Origin: Trochalopteron elliotii
Lineage: Eukaryota > Chordata > Aves > Passeriformes > Leiothrichidae
DNA length: 64,000 nucleotides
Assembly: GCA_024734555.1 (NCBI GenBank)
Contig: JANPWX010000359.1
Location: 1,922,129 to 1,986,128 of the forward strand
Direction: 5' to 3'
Shown: one piece after another, positions 26,129 to 37,928 of the stretch
How the letters are laid out: each line of letters begins with the position of its first letter
Numbering within the stretch: the stretch's first letter is position 1
Translations under genes and position numbers: made by a program
Notes under the pieces: generated by a model
Told to the model about the DNA's origin: nothing
The model's database searches: none
The model's input: only the letters and a program-made list of their open reading frames with translations

Positions 26129-26189
26129 GTGACGGACTACCATGCAGCCAACAAGCAAAACGAGATGCTGCAAGAACAACTCAGAAAAG
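26129..26189 (+). other. Short coding-like segment, possible exon remnant
   Basis: Twenty codons with coding-like usage stand out from AT-rich surroundings, with several CpG and GC-rich codons. The peptide is around TDYHAANKQNEMLQEQLRK, which has a helical, coiled-coil-like pattern. No AG acceptor lies directly upstream (the sequence before it ends '..aaatgtttac'). The expected donor position reads 'aaaagggagttt' instead of a GT. If this is an exon, both boundaries look damaged. A decayed exon or a retrocopy scrap is possible, and chance is not excluded. The protein is not recognised. Confidence 0.22.
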
Positions 26190-26239
26190 GGAGTTTCTTT
26201 ATAAGATCAAAAATCTATAATTTCTTTTTGATACTTCAG

Positions 26240-26409
26240 GGAATCAGCAACAAAAATTATTGCTTTCCTTGTTTGCTTAAACTCATAGAAATGCTGTCAA
26301 TTCATGGTAAAGAAAAGAAAATATGGACATTCCAGCTTTGGGGAAGAAAATGGATTTTGAGTTCCTTTCACAATTCAAGCTGGTGCTGTTTACATGATTC
26401 AGATTACAG
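26240..26409 (+). other. Splice-framed segment, possible exon (coding or noncoding)
   Basis: The segment is preceded by 'ctttttgatacttcag', a reasonable acceptor. It is followed by CAG|gtaagt at 26410, a full-consensus 5' splice site. The frame is open throughout (56 codons plus two bases) and is continuous with the coding-like frame at 26129. However, the peptide it would encode has no recognisable domain and mixed composition, so a UTR or lncRNA exon is at least as likely as a coding one. Splice-like sequences are common by chance in introns. Confidence 0.2.
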
Positions 26410-29400
26410 GTAAGTTTCACATTTGAAAGGGTGCCATAATTAAGGTATTATAAAGAAATTCTGTCTTTGCACAGGCAGAGCGTAATTTGTTTGGCCTTTA
26501 TCAGGCATATAGTGTAACCAGTGAATACAATAAAATGGTATGATAAATCATGTAATTTGGCTCCTGATGAGAATTCTCAGGAACCACAATAGCACAGGAT
26601 CATACATATACAGACACATAACTCAGTGTTTTGTTGCCAGCTGTATAGCTGTACTCCAGAATATAAAAAATATCTTCTGAATAATTCTTCCTGTAGGCTT
26701 AGGCTAAGAAGATTGTAGATGCCTTCTTTTATGTGGTTCCTCACACTCCACTCATTAGAGTGGTTGTTACTTGCTAGCATGTTTGCTCACAGTATTGGAA
26801 GAAGAGCAAAGAAATGTTAGTTAGGTTACTTTTTAGGTGTCATATCTTTGCAAAATCAAGACAACATTGCTTATGCTCTGAAGCCAACTGTCTGTCTGAA
26901 GTGGAGAGGGAAGCTGGTATTATTCTAGATTTCCATTGCCTGCTTTGCTCACTTCAGCCACCCAAGTGCTCAGCCCCTACAATGAAGTTTGAAATCCTTG
27001 CAGCAGTTACAGAGCACTTTTGGAGTACCATCAGTGCAACTCTGGCTGAGACACTACTATTTCTAGCAAACAGCTATATTGCAAATAAACTGATTAGGAA
27101 TGTGTTAGGATCAGCGAGAGGCATGTCTTGCCTCTCTGGGCCATGGGCTTAGTAATGAGTGCAGCAGGAGCAAGTATATTTCAACTCTGACCCCAGCAAT
27201 AAAATCCTTTATCACAGTCCTAGACTGATAAACTTTTCTAACAACCATTGCTTGCCTTTAAAGATTTTTAACTAGATGTTTTGGTAGCATGGGAAGTAAG
27301 AATGACAGTAGGTCATTCGGTAATTGATATGACTTACATGGATCTCAGCACTTCAATTAATGTTGTTATTGTAAAAATCAAATAAAGATGATCTGTTCAG
27401 CCACACAACCACCCACCATGGAGACAATGCCTGAGATTTATACAATGCTGAAATGAGAAGAAAGTGAATCAAAACCCTGGGGTCTTTTGAACACATTTTT
27501 AGTCAATTCACTAGTCGGATTGTATTCAATCTAGATGAAAGAAATCAATGGTACATTTAATTAGAAGGCTTATTGCTTTTGTAAGAGGACTTGCAGAAGG
27601 AATTACAATTCTCAAAAGGTGTTTTCAAAGTGTTCTTCATAGGGCAAAACATGCCTCTTTTATACCAAAGTCATACAAATGAAGGCATTTCTTTCAAATT
27701 AGTGTAATTGTGTATCTGTGCAGCTAAGTTAGTGACTTGATTTTTGGAAGTGCTGGGTGCTGACTTATTTTTAAGTTTACAGGTCTTCACTTCATGTGTA
27801 AAATAGGCCATTTATATGAGTACCTAAATACAGTTTTTGGTGCTTGACTTTAGGCTGCCAAGCTTAGCACTTTAGGCTTTGATAAATAAAACAGACTTTC
27901 TAAGCTGAAAGTATGGCAGTAAACTTGGCTCTAGCTAGACAAAAATTGACTGTATAGCAGCAACAAAATGTATACCTTTTACACCCATTCTACAAATTCT
28001 AAGTGCCATGAAAAAAATCCGAGCAGAAATGGGAGAGTAAATTCTGAATCTAAACTCTAGGCATAAGCAAACCCTGACATTTTTATGTTTCTTTTACCAC
28101 ATTGACCATTCTACTGAAAAATGTTTTGATGGACTATCAAATAGAGATTAGTTCATATATTTATGCATATGTGCCTCAAAAAGCATAATAATCAGATGGG
28201 CATGCAGTTGAATACAGAACTTTACAAACTATATTCTTGCCAATTTTATCACTCTTTGTTCTTAGTAAGTTACTCAATGTTAAAAACTCAAACAAACAAT
28301 TCAAGACTAGAGCTACAGCTGTTGTAAATCCACGTGCCACATGCAGTTCAAAGAAGGGAATGTGCTGATATAATCCAGCTGAGCCTTTGGCCTCTAGACA
28401 TGAGTTTACTTTACATTCAGCACCGAGAGTGAAATCTACAGGTGGTATAAGTCAAAACAGGTCAAATGCAAGTTAGTAGAGCAGCACTGATTTGTGTCAG
28501 CTGAGTAGCAAGAAGTAGATTATGATGAGACGAAGATGTTTCTCATTACCTTTCTTAAGCACTTTCTTATTTTAAACAGGCAAACAAATCCACATACTTA
28601 AATAAAACAGTATATAAGTATATACAGTAATAAGTATAGATTAGCAGTTTCTGCCTTAGTGATGGTTTCTTTAGCACTACTGTATGGCAGTGACTTTACA
28701 GTGGTAGGTGCGAGATCTGGCTTTGCTGAAGAAAGAATTTTTCATAGTGCAGAGCGTAGAAGTACTGCAAACTTGTTTGATCCTGAAGGAAGAAGAGTGT
28801 TGGAATTTCTTCCTATAATGTAGCTGCAAGAAGCTTCCAGAGGGACATTGTTGGTAATGAACTATGGTTTCAAAGCAGTGGATTTCTGACTGATGTAAAT
28901 TAGGGTCAATCTGTTGAAAATTAAAGTGTTCTGTTGATTTTCAAGTTCATGGTAAAGCTGATTTCAAATGTACTTGTTCTAGTGCTTCATGTAAGTCTCA
29001 TGGAAAGGTGAAGTATATAGTCTTAAAAGGAATAAGATAACTACAGAAGGTAGGAAAAAGGGACTTAAATTTTTGAATTAGCCTTTTTTCTTTTATAATA
29101 AAGAAAAAATGGAATTGGGTGTTTTAATACCTATTTTATTAGTCTAAATGACAGTCCAGGATTTATAGCTCTGTACAGAGGAATTAACTCTGAGGCTAAT
29201 GAACAAGGTAAACTGTGAGAAGCTACACAGCCTTCTGGGAAGGGGAATAATTTGGGAAATGAAATGTGATTTAGTTGTGCATAATTTATATGTAGAATTA
29301 CCTTTGATTTATCTGAAAGTACAATACTGATGGGTGTGTTCACTTGTCACAGTTCATGGCAAACTGTGAGCAGCTGCACTGTGTGGTGTTCAGGAGAACA

Positions 29401-32400
29401 GCACATTGGATTAGAGGGCCAACTCCCAAGATGTAGAACCCTGAACTTGCCTTGAGAAATGTTTTCAGTTTTTATTAAAGATTATGTGATAGTAGAAAGT
29501 GTGTCAAAAAGCTTTTTTTGCAAACTACTGAAAGAACACAATTCAAAAGTATGCTGAAAAATGTGGGATCTTTGCTGCTGACTCATCTGTTTATTGCAAA
29601 TAAGTGCATGAGGGTGTATTCAAGGAATTTCCACAGCTCTATCCTGTAGCCCTGCAAGCAAGGCAGTACCTTCTGCCAGTGCACAGCCTATGGTGATACT
29701 GAGCCCTGGAAGGCTTTGTAAAGCACGGGAGGCCTCTCACAAACAGGAAAGTCTTTGTTCTTCCTGATCATTGGCCTCATGTTAGTTTTTAAAAAACATC
29801 GAATATGAAGTTTGGGTCAGGCCTGAATACAGAGCTTTTTAGTGTGAGACCAAGGAGCCAAGGGAGATGTGTTACCACAGTACTTGGTACCTTTATGACA
29901 ACTGCTGGGACTTGGTTTGCTTGAAAGGCTTTATTCCTTTATACTTCAATGCAAACACTTGGTATTATGGCTACAAGTGTTCTCATACTTGCTCTTTGTT
30001 TAGGCTGATGGCTGCTGCATTTAAAGCCAAAGTGATTAAGTGACTGCCTGTCAATCCCAAATCCATGTGCATGTTTATTTATTAAATGCAGATGAAGAAT
30101 TTCAGGCAGGTTTGAGTGACTTTAAAAATCTGGCTTTGGGATAAGTGCTAAAGAGGTTTGATTCTTTCTTAAACATAAAACTATTTTCATATACTTGTGC
30201 AATTTAGATGGCTTTACTGTTAAAAATCCATTTGCTTCTCTGAGTGGTAGAGCCTATTGCACAGAGAGAAGGCTGGTCATGCCTCCTGCTACCAGGACAA
30301 TGAAAACCGCAACCACTCAGGTATTTCACCTGAAGTTTCTTCATTGCTATTAATTTTTTGACTTAGAGAAGAACTTGATTTCTCCACATGTTTGAGAGGG
30401 AAAGAAGCAAAACAGCATCTCTGCTCTGTTTTGCTCTAGGCAGTCATCCTTTCTCACACTTCTGGGGAACATCTTTATGTATTTTTCTTTTCACTGCCTA
30501 TCACATAGGGAGGCCTTAAATTTAACCTCTTCTGTTTGTTATGGGCCAGTAGATATTCTTAAATTTGACAGCTGGGAATGAAATATTAGTCCCAATACCT
30601 ACCCACCTTGTTTTCTTACACAAGTTTTGTCTTTTCTTTTTCCTTATGCATTAAACTATATTGATCATTTCTAGAGAGATGTGTGCTATTGATTCAACTA
30701 TCTATGCTACATACAAGTGCTGAATTTGTCTAATATAGTTATTTTTTCTCTTTATAAAGTATTTCTGTGTAGATAAGCTGTTCATTGAACTTGTTTGAAT
30801 TAACTGTATATTGCAGGTCCTATCTATGTTTGGTAACTGTTTTTTTTCCCCAAAAATGCATCTTTTCCATGTCTTTTGATCTAAACTAATGTGACTTGCT
30901 TTACAATCAATTTTCAGTAGAACAGCAGATGAGGGTAAGTTAGTTTGCTCTTTGTAAAATGATTCTCTTCTCTGTAATTGTCAGTCTCAGGTAGGATAAT
31001 TTTTTTTTTTTTTTACATCTCTAAAAGGCCTCAAATTACTCAACACCAGCAAGGAGAAAGAAGTGTGCTGGGGACAGGAATAGAAAGAGCTCCTTTCCTG
31101 AATAACAGTCTGTGAAATCATAATTGGACCTACCATCATTCTAGGTCATAGAAAACCAGAAGAAAGTCTATTCTTTGCCATTTGTGTCACTTAATACAAA
31201 TCTGAACAAAACACAAAATCAAACCCAATAACCTACAGGAACAAAAGAGTAATACAGTGTCCATTAAATACTGATTTACCTTAAAACAACCAAAAACCCA
31301 ACAGTGCCTCACAGATCCACAATAATTTCTAGCTTATTGGATTTCTACCAAGAAAAAATATTTCAACTAAAAATGCTCTGAGTCAATCTGAATCTTGGTT
31401 ATCTTGCTGACGGTGTACCAATATAGATTAAATATTAAATAGTTTCTTCTAATTCTGCCTCATCTGTTCTTTTTGGCTTCTTGAGAAAGCAAAAATTCTT
31501 TGATTGGTACACAATTTATTAAGTCTTTAAGATGATCTGTCAAGTTTAAGCTATCGACTAATGACACTTTTAATTGTCATTGCTTTGAGAAATAAACCAT
31601 TCCCCCCAAATTCTCAAATTTGTTATGATTTGTGAGATGAAAAGCTTTGAGATTCTTTGAATTCATATAACCCATTTCTTGTCTTTAGCATGAGTAGCTT
31701 TTCTGGTTTTATGGGAGCTGATGATGACTTACAGTGGAAAGAGCAGGTATCCTTGGTTAAATAGTTTAAAATAATTACATGGAATTCAGGTGCTGTGTAT
31801 TAATTCTGGGTCACAGGCCTAGTTGTGCTTGTGTCTTAGTACATGATAAGTACAAAATAACTTATTCTTGCTTGTGCCAAACCACAATACCTTTCATGAG
31901 CTGGGGGAAAAGACAGGTATAGGTAGGTATAAAGACTCAATTGATACAAAGTGATTTAAGATACAAAAACTTGATTCAACACACACAACAAGGTTCATGT
32001 TTTAATACAGAAATGCTGGTTGTTGGGAAGAAGGGGAAGGGATTTCCTCATCATTTTAGACTAACACACCATGGGGGGTGAATTTTCTAGGCTGTATTAT
32101 TAATGCACAGCAGCTCTGCTCATCCACTTTTACACCAGACAGATTGAGTTGTGCAGAGCAGAGAAGGACAAGGCCTAGGGATGAGGACAAAAGTCCTTCC
32201 ACCTCCCTTCTCTGAAACCAGAGCTGCAACAACTGTCTGCCTTTTCTTAAATTCTTAGACCATTTGGACACTTGGGATTTTCACTCACTTTGTCAGACCT
32301 ATCTCATAAAAGCTTTTCCCCAGAAGTATAGCTAACACAATTATCTCTCTTAATTTTTGCATTAGTCATGGAATGCTAATTAGGGAAATTCTCCCAGGGT

Positions 32401-33130
32401 CAGCCTTTTGTTCTGTGTAAGTCAACAGGCTGGGACAGACACAGAGACAGTAGAAGCTTTCACATGAGCTGCAACTAATTTGAGTGTGTATAAGTGTTCT
32501 CATTACAGATGAGTTAGTTGTATTTTCCTGGGGGAGTATCTGAGAAATTGGCAACCTTTCCCTTAAAGAAATCTTTCTCATGAGTTCCAACTTTTTTGGA
32601 GTTCTCCAGTTCAGCACACTCCAGAGGCAGCAGCAGCTCATGTGTCAAGGGCCAACTTCTCAAAAGCTGGGCGTGCTTCCACTACAAACCTGGCAGCAGT
32701 GACATGGAGAGGTCTACTCCTCTGGAGAAGGAGGGTTTGTATCTTGAGAAGTCAGAGAGGAGATGGTCCTCTACCTGTAGAAGAATTTGTTTTCCTGAAA
32801 AAAGGTCATGTGGCTATAGGGCTTGCTTTGGTTTCAGAAACATCAAAAGCAGCCAGTAGTACTTTTCCAGTGGTTCTCTGATGTGTCGGGTACTGGATCC
32901 AGAGCTGGTTTTAATGGAGCTCTAAACAAATGGTACACAAGTTAAATTTTACATAAAACAATCTCCACATCTGGGGCAAGGAAAGGAGGGACCTTAGTCC
33001 CCGAGCTGAAGGCTTTCTTTGGACAAACAAATTTTTGCGTAACATCTTCCTTTTCGTAACATGCCTTGTTTCATCTTTGTAGGAGTTATAACAATGCTTT
33101 CAAACTAACGTATCAGTGTAGTAGTAGTCA
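26410..33130. other. Noncoding stretch, no gene seen
   Basis: No supported gene. A relatively GC-rich patch at 32590-32890 contains two overlapping plus-strand open frames (32596-32859 and 32642-32881) without recognisable motifs. A short T homopolymer is at about 31001. The rest is featureless AT-rich DNA. Confidence 0.6.
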
Positions 33131-33451
33131 GATGGGGGTTGGTCTCTTTCTCCAGGCAGCAACTGACAGAATGAGAGGACAGTCTTAAGATGAACCAAGG
33201 GAAATATAGGTTGGATATTAGGAAAAATTTTTTTATGGAATGAGTGATTAAATACTGGAGTAGTCTGCCCATGTGTGATTAAATACTGGAATAGTCTGCC
33301 CAGGAAGGTAGTGGAGTCACGATCCCTGGATGTGTTTAAAAAAAGACTAGATGTGACACTCAGTGCCATGGTTTTGTTGGGGTGTTAGGGCATGGGTTGG
33401 ACTTGATGATCTTGAAGGTCTCCTCGGACCTAGTTGTTCTGTGATTCTAAT
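33131..33451 (+). repeat. CR1 LINE, 3'-terminal fragment
   Basis: A sense-strand CR1 3' region begins at 'gatgggggttggtctctttc' and passes through 'caggcagcaactgacagaat', 'taggttggatattaggaaaa', 'gactagatgtgacactcagt' and 'tgggttggacttgatgatct'. It ends at 'ttctgtgattcta'. The layout is that of the CR1 subfamilies common in passerine and other neoavian genomes. It is 5'-truncated with no coding capacity, and contains an internal 31-bp tandem duplication (separate entry). A minus-strand open frame that crosses it (33100-33369) is not a gene. Confidence 0.93.
33244..33305. repeat. 31-bp tandem duplication inside the CR1
   Basis: 'gtgattaaatactgga' starts at 33244 and again at 33275. The two 31-base copies differ at one internal base (gag versus gaa) and near their ends. 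A standard CR1 has this segment once, so the duplication arose in this copy or its source. Confidence 0.9.
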
Positions 33452-36384
33452 GCCTGTAAAAAATGTATTTAATTCTGATCCTGCCCTTCCTTCACTGTCA
33501 TCAAGCAAAATTCAAACCAAAATAAACCATTAGTGTAATGAAAATCTTGAGTACTTTTGCTGTAATTTTCTGATTTCAGAAGAAAAAAACCCATAATTTA
33601 TCATAATCAGATTTCAGGGATGACCTATTCCAGTTTCTCCAAGTTGCACTGAAACACCTGAACAAACCCAGTTGAACAGGTAGTCCCACTTGGGGGCTCC
33701 AGGGGCTGAGGTGGGCTGTTGTGGCTCAGCAGTGAGGTCAGAGCCTGCCCTTTGGGGCTGCAGTCCTTGTGAGCAATCTGGAAGCTTGCTCTGAAAACCT
33801 TCAAGTTTGAGAGTAATTCTGTTGTGTTACTTATTCGCCTACTCCAATTAAAAAAAAATCAGAAAAGCAAATGAGATTAAAATCCAATTATTCAACTAGT
33901 TTACAATTGAATGAATTCATTGAGGGGTCAGTAATGTGTTACTACACATAATTTTCTAGTCACAAGTCTCATGTTAATTGCTCAGTCAAACTGTCTAAAA
34001 ATTCTCACTGCCTGACCTGTTCATCATATCAATCTCTCAAACTGCTTCTCACCTGCTTATGTGTTCCCAGAGTGCTCATTTATTGCTTCTCTGATTGCAC
34101 ACTTTGTTTTGCTGAGACTTAACTTCTACTGGGTCTCTTAAAATAGACCCACAGAGAATGTGCAACTCAATTTGTAGTGTAAAAATCTTAAATAGAAACC
34201 CTGAAAATATCGGAGCTTAGTCCAAATTTGGCATTATACAACACATATTTTTACTGTACAGGAAGTAATTTGGCTTTATTCTGGATCTAAAGCAGTCTTT
34301 TATTTGAAGTGGAAGTATAAATATTTGACTTGGAAGTTGCCAGATGGGAAGGGAGATTTCTTTTTTTTTCACTTCAATCTTTCAATCACTAACTAATATA
34401 ATGATTTTATCTTTATGATTTTATTGTAGTGACTAATGAAGGCTGCTATGGTAGGATAAAAGGTGGTTTTGCTGAAGTGTCTTTGAATCCAAAACTATAT
34501 ATGAGTCTGATAAAAAAAACCCCAACAAAACACAAAAAACCCCAAAATTTTTTTGAAACTGTCTGCTGATGAGCTACTTCTGTTTTTGATGAGCCATGCC
34601 AGATGAGCATTTCTAGAATTTCTAGGACACCACCTTTTAAATAATATCTTTCTTCTTCTAAAAGGACCACCACTGTAAAGTTGGAAAAACAAAATGAAAT
34701 CAAGTAAACTGGGTTAAAAAGTGTAATGAGATTGTAAACGATGCCAAAGTGTAAAATTCTGTAGAGATTTTGATGTATTCTGTGTGTGTGTGGTTTGTTG
34801 TGGAGTGGTTATTTTGTTTGTTTGGGATTTGTATTTTCCCCTTTATTCTTAAATCTAGAAGATTTAGAACCCACTTTTTCGTTCTACCATGGGTGTCCCT
34901 ATTCATAGAAAATCTCAAGCGACATGTTGGCTACAATGACCTGTAGTGGATCTGTCTTTTAGAAGCTGTAGTTCATATTAATTTCCTACAATTATTGTGC
35001 TGTAAACTCTCCATACAAGATGCCATTTTTGATTGCATTCACCTTACACTGAGCAGGATGATAGGAAATTGTGCATCACACTAGTCATTCAAGGTACAGC
35101 CTCCTGCCAGTCTCTTAATCAAGATTCAGCCTCCTTGTAGCTTCATAATTTAAAAGCACGCACTAAAAGTATTTCATCCTTGTTTTTAGCCATTAAGACT
35201 GCTGAACCAGTAAATCCAACTGGCTGAGAAAGGCTGATCATATTCCTTAAAATATTGTGACATGCTATCTGGGTATTGGATGGTTGTACGTCATGTTGAA
35301 TCAACCACTGTGCCTTTTAGAGTGTAGTGACCTCCAGTGAGAGACATTTCCTTTGCAGTTGCTTTTACTGAGTGGCAAATGCCTGCTTTAAATGGTGGGT
35401 GTTTGTGCCACCCATCTCTTGGTCTCATCTAGCATGAAAAATTACTGCATTTTGCTTACTTTTTTTCTTCAATAGAAAAGTTATTTTGTAATTGTTTTCC
35501 ATTGTTGGAGGACCACAGCATCCTTTTCTGAAATACTGATGGTGCTATTCATGTGGCTCTTCAGCATTACCATGTCAAGCTGCTTAGCCTCAGTGAGCTG
35601 TCAGTGCTCTGTGGGATTTTGCAGAGAAGTGGGTGCTTCAGGCTAATGGGCTGAGAAGAGGAGACGGCTTTCAGCTTCCCTAGGCATCTCCTTGGTAGAT
35701 CTGCTTCCTTAGCTGTGGTACAAATGCAAGATGAAATGGCATTCCCTGCCCCAAACAGCTTCAGTAATAAATTGTGGCATCATACATGTTTGTAAACTGC
35801 TGTTGGCTGAATTTATAGTTGGGGCAAATGGAGGCCTGGATAAACTTGTAATTTTCTGTGGTTACTCATGAAACAAATTATGGAGTCAGGAGATAAAACC
35901 AAGTATGTTACAGGACTGTAGACATAATCTGTAGATGAAGGCCAGTGGCCCATACAATAGTCCAAGGAATTAAAAGTGACTAATTTAAGAAATACCTCTG
36001 GTAAACATAACATAATTTTTTCCAACACTGTCTGCTTTGATTCAATTAAGGAATCAATGTGTCTCTAGAATCATAATATTGGGTGCATTTTGTAAAACAT
36101 GTGATAGCCCTTGTTTCTATATAGCTTAGCAAGGGCAAAATTTACTTATTTAAAATACAGTTACTTGTTACATATCCTCAGACATCCTGAACATAGCAAG
36201 AAGATCCAAAGACCCTATGAGGGAAGAAACCACCTGTAGATCCGACATAAAAACTTCGTCTATATGCATTTATAACTCACTCTGATGCTAGACCATAGAA
36301 TTCACTTGTTTAATTTTAAGCCATGAGTTATATATGTGCTTGTGAATTTCAGAGAAAGCAGCACTACAGAGAGCAGTGTTCAGA
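33452..36384. other. Noncoding stretch, no gene seen
   Basis: No supported gene. An A/C-rich low-complexity patch is at 34510-34548. Two related 'cagcctcct' segments occur at about 35098 and 35127. Nothing else is recognised. Confidence 0.6.
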
Positions 36385-36540
36385 GTAACAATCCCAAATT
36401 AGGATCGAGATCATGCTGTGCTGGGTGTTATACAAATGCATAAACACTGTAGCTGGTCCACAGATTTTGCAGTCTACATGACAGAGATCACATTTGCTGA
36501 TAACAAACTGCAGGAGGGTGGAAGGGAAAGGAAAAAGAAA
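36385..36540 (+). repeat. Ancient amniote SINE-like fragment (MIR/CORE-SINE type)
   Basis: The segment reads 'cccaaattaggatcgaga', then 'ctgtgctgggtgttatacaa' followed by 'atgcataaac', then 'ttttgcagtctacatgac', then 'ggagggtggaagggaaagg'. This order resembles an old interspersed repeat abundant in turtles and crocodilians and found as diverged relics in birds. The match is from memory and the copy is heavily diverged. The minus-strand open frame across it (36364-36723, 119 codons) is therefore probably not a gene. Confidence 0.5.
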
Positions 36541-37758
36541 TAAATGGAGAAATTGAGCAGCATTGTGTATTTGATGGGGAGGATCATTAACTGAAAACAA
36601 ATAGCTTGTTTGAACAGTGTGAGTGCCATGGTTGTGAACTTTATAGAGAATGACTCTGAGAGTATTGAAGAGCAGTGAGGAGATGCACTGGGTGTCAATA
36701 AAATATAGCCTACTCACAGTCATCTTGAGCTTTCATCACAGTTCATAAGCACCCTACCTAAAGCTCAGGATGTTCAGCAACACAACTTCCAGGAATCTCA
36801 GTGATGTTTGCCTCAAGTTCTGGCACAGAGGAACATCAGGAGCAGTTGGTCTATTTATAGCAGTAGATACTCTGGGAGTAAAAACAGGAGGATCAGTACG
36901 TGGTCTTGTTATCAAAGCTGTAATGAGTAATACCATGCAGGGATGGCAAAATACATGTATGTGGGCACTTAGCATGTGATTTGGCATCTGTTTCATATTT
37001 CAGCATTTCTGTTATGGTGTTTCATTTTTAAAAGGTTTCTCCACATCTTTCCATGAACTCAGAAGCCTGCTGGGAGGTTTTAATTTGTTTTTAAAGTGTT
37101 TAAAAAAATTAGAGGTTGGATTAAATATGAGAGTATTAGCTGACATTTTTGTTGATTATTATAAGGTCTGTAAAATCTTAATGGATGTGAAAAGACAGGT
37201 GGCATTGCTAATAATGCACAACTGTAACTATATCACAGCGAGCAGTTGACCAAAAGGAAAAAAAGCTCAGTACTTGTAGTGCCAAAGTAGGTAGAGTAAC
37301 TTGTGCTTTACAGCATCCAGACACGTGAATCACGTGGGACTTGCCTAACTTCATGAATTTTCTCACATCTGTCAGATGAATCAGGAATCCAAATGCAAAA
37401 ATGTGTCATTCATATCCACCATGTGTGTCTCTGAATGATTCATGTTTCTCTTGTGCGGGTATGCTTGCAAAACCATTGTGTAGTTGCTGAAGTAGTTTTC
37501 TAAGGTTGCCTCAGTAGGGAAACTAATCTAATATGGCAGGGTTATTATTATACTAATAATAGTAATAATGCTATTTCTACTCATATTGTAACAGCTAGCC
37601 ATTCCCGCTTGTGGAGCATGACACATCTGCTTCCAGCCCAAGTATAACACAGGCATGCAGATGAAGGTCATGTGAAAACTGAGTGCCATTGGATGACATT
37701 AAAGGATCTTTGGGTGAGGACATTGAAAGTGGGATCTTTTCAACTTGTTAGTAGCTGT

Positions 37759-37818
37759 TGTGACATAATACACTTCAAGGAGACATTTTGTGACATAATA
37801 CGCTTCAAGGAGGACAAT
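37759..37818. repeat. 30-bp tandem duplication
   Basis: Two adjacent copies of 30 bases both begin 'tgtgacataatac'. The first 24 bases differ only at one position (cacttc versus cgcttc), and the ends diverge. This is a simple local duplication in noncoding DNA. Confidence 0.9.
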
Positions 37819-37890
37819 AATGGGGTACTGTTTAGATGTTTTCAGAAGACAAATGTTCCACACAGCACAGGAAAAAGCACAAGAATGCTT

Positions 37891-37928
37891 CTTTTCATAT
37901 TTAACAATTCTTTTCATATTTAATAGTT
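37891..37928. repeat. 19-bp tandem duplication
   Basis: 'cttttcatatttaa' occurs at 37891 and 37910, giving two adjacent 19-base copies that differ at two bases near their ends. It lies only about 70 bases from the 30-bp duplication. Confidence 0.88.

Noticed and set aside
29348..29369. Small palindrome around cacagtt/aactgtg
   Set aside because: The stem is only 7 bp, which is expected many times by chance.
32596..32881. GC-richer patch with two overlapping plus-strand frames, considered as a processed pseudogene
   Set aside because: I could not match it to any protein, and there is no poly-A tail or target duplication.
33100..33369. 89-codon minus-strand frame
   Set aside because: It is antisense to a CR1 3' end.
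36364..36723. 119-codon minus-strand open frame
   Set aside because: It overlaps an old SINE-like relic in antisense, and has no motif or splice framing.
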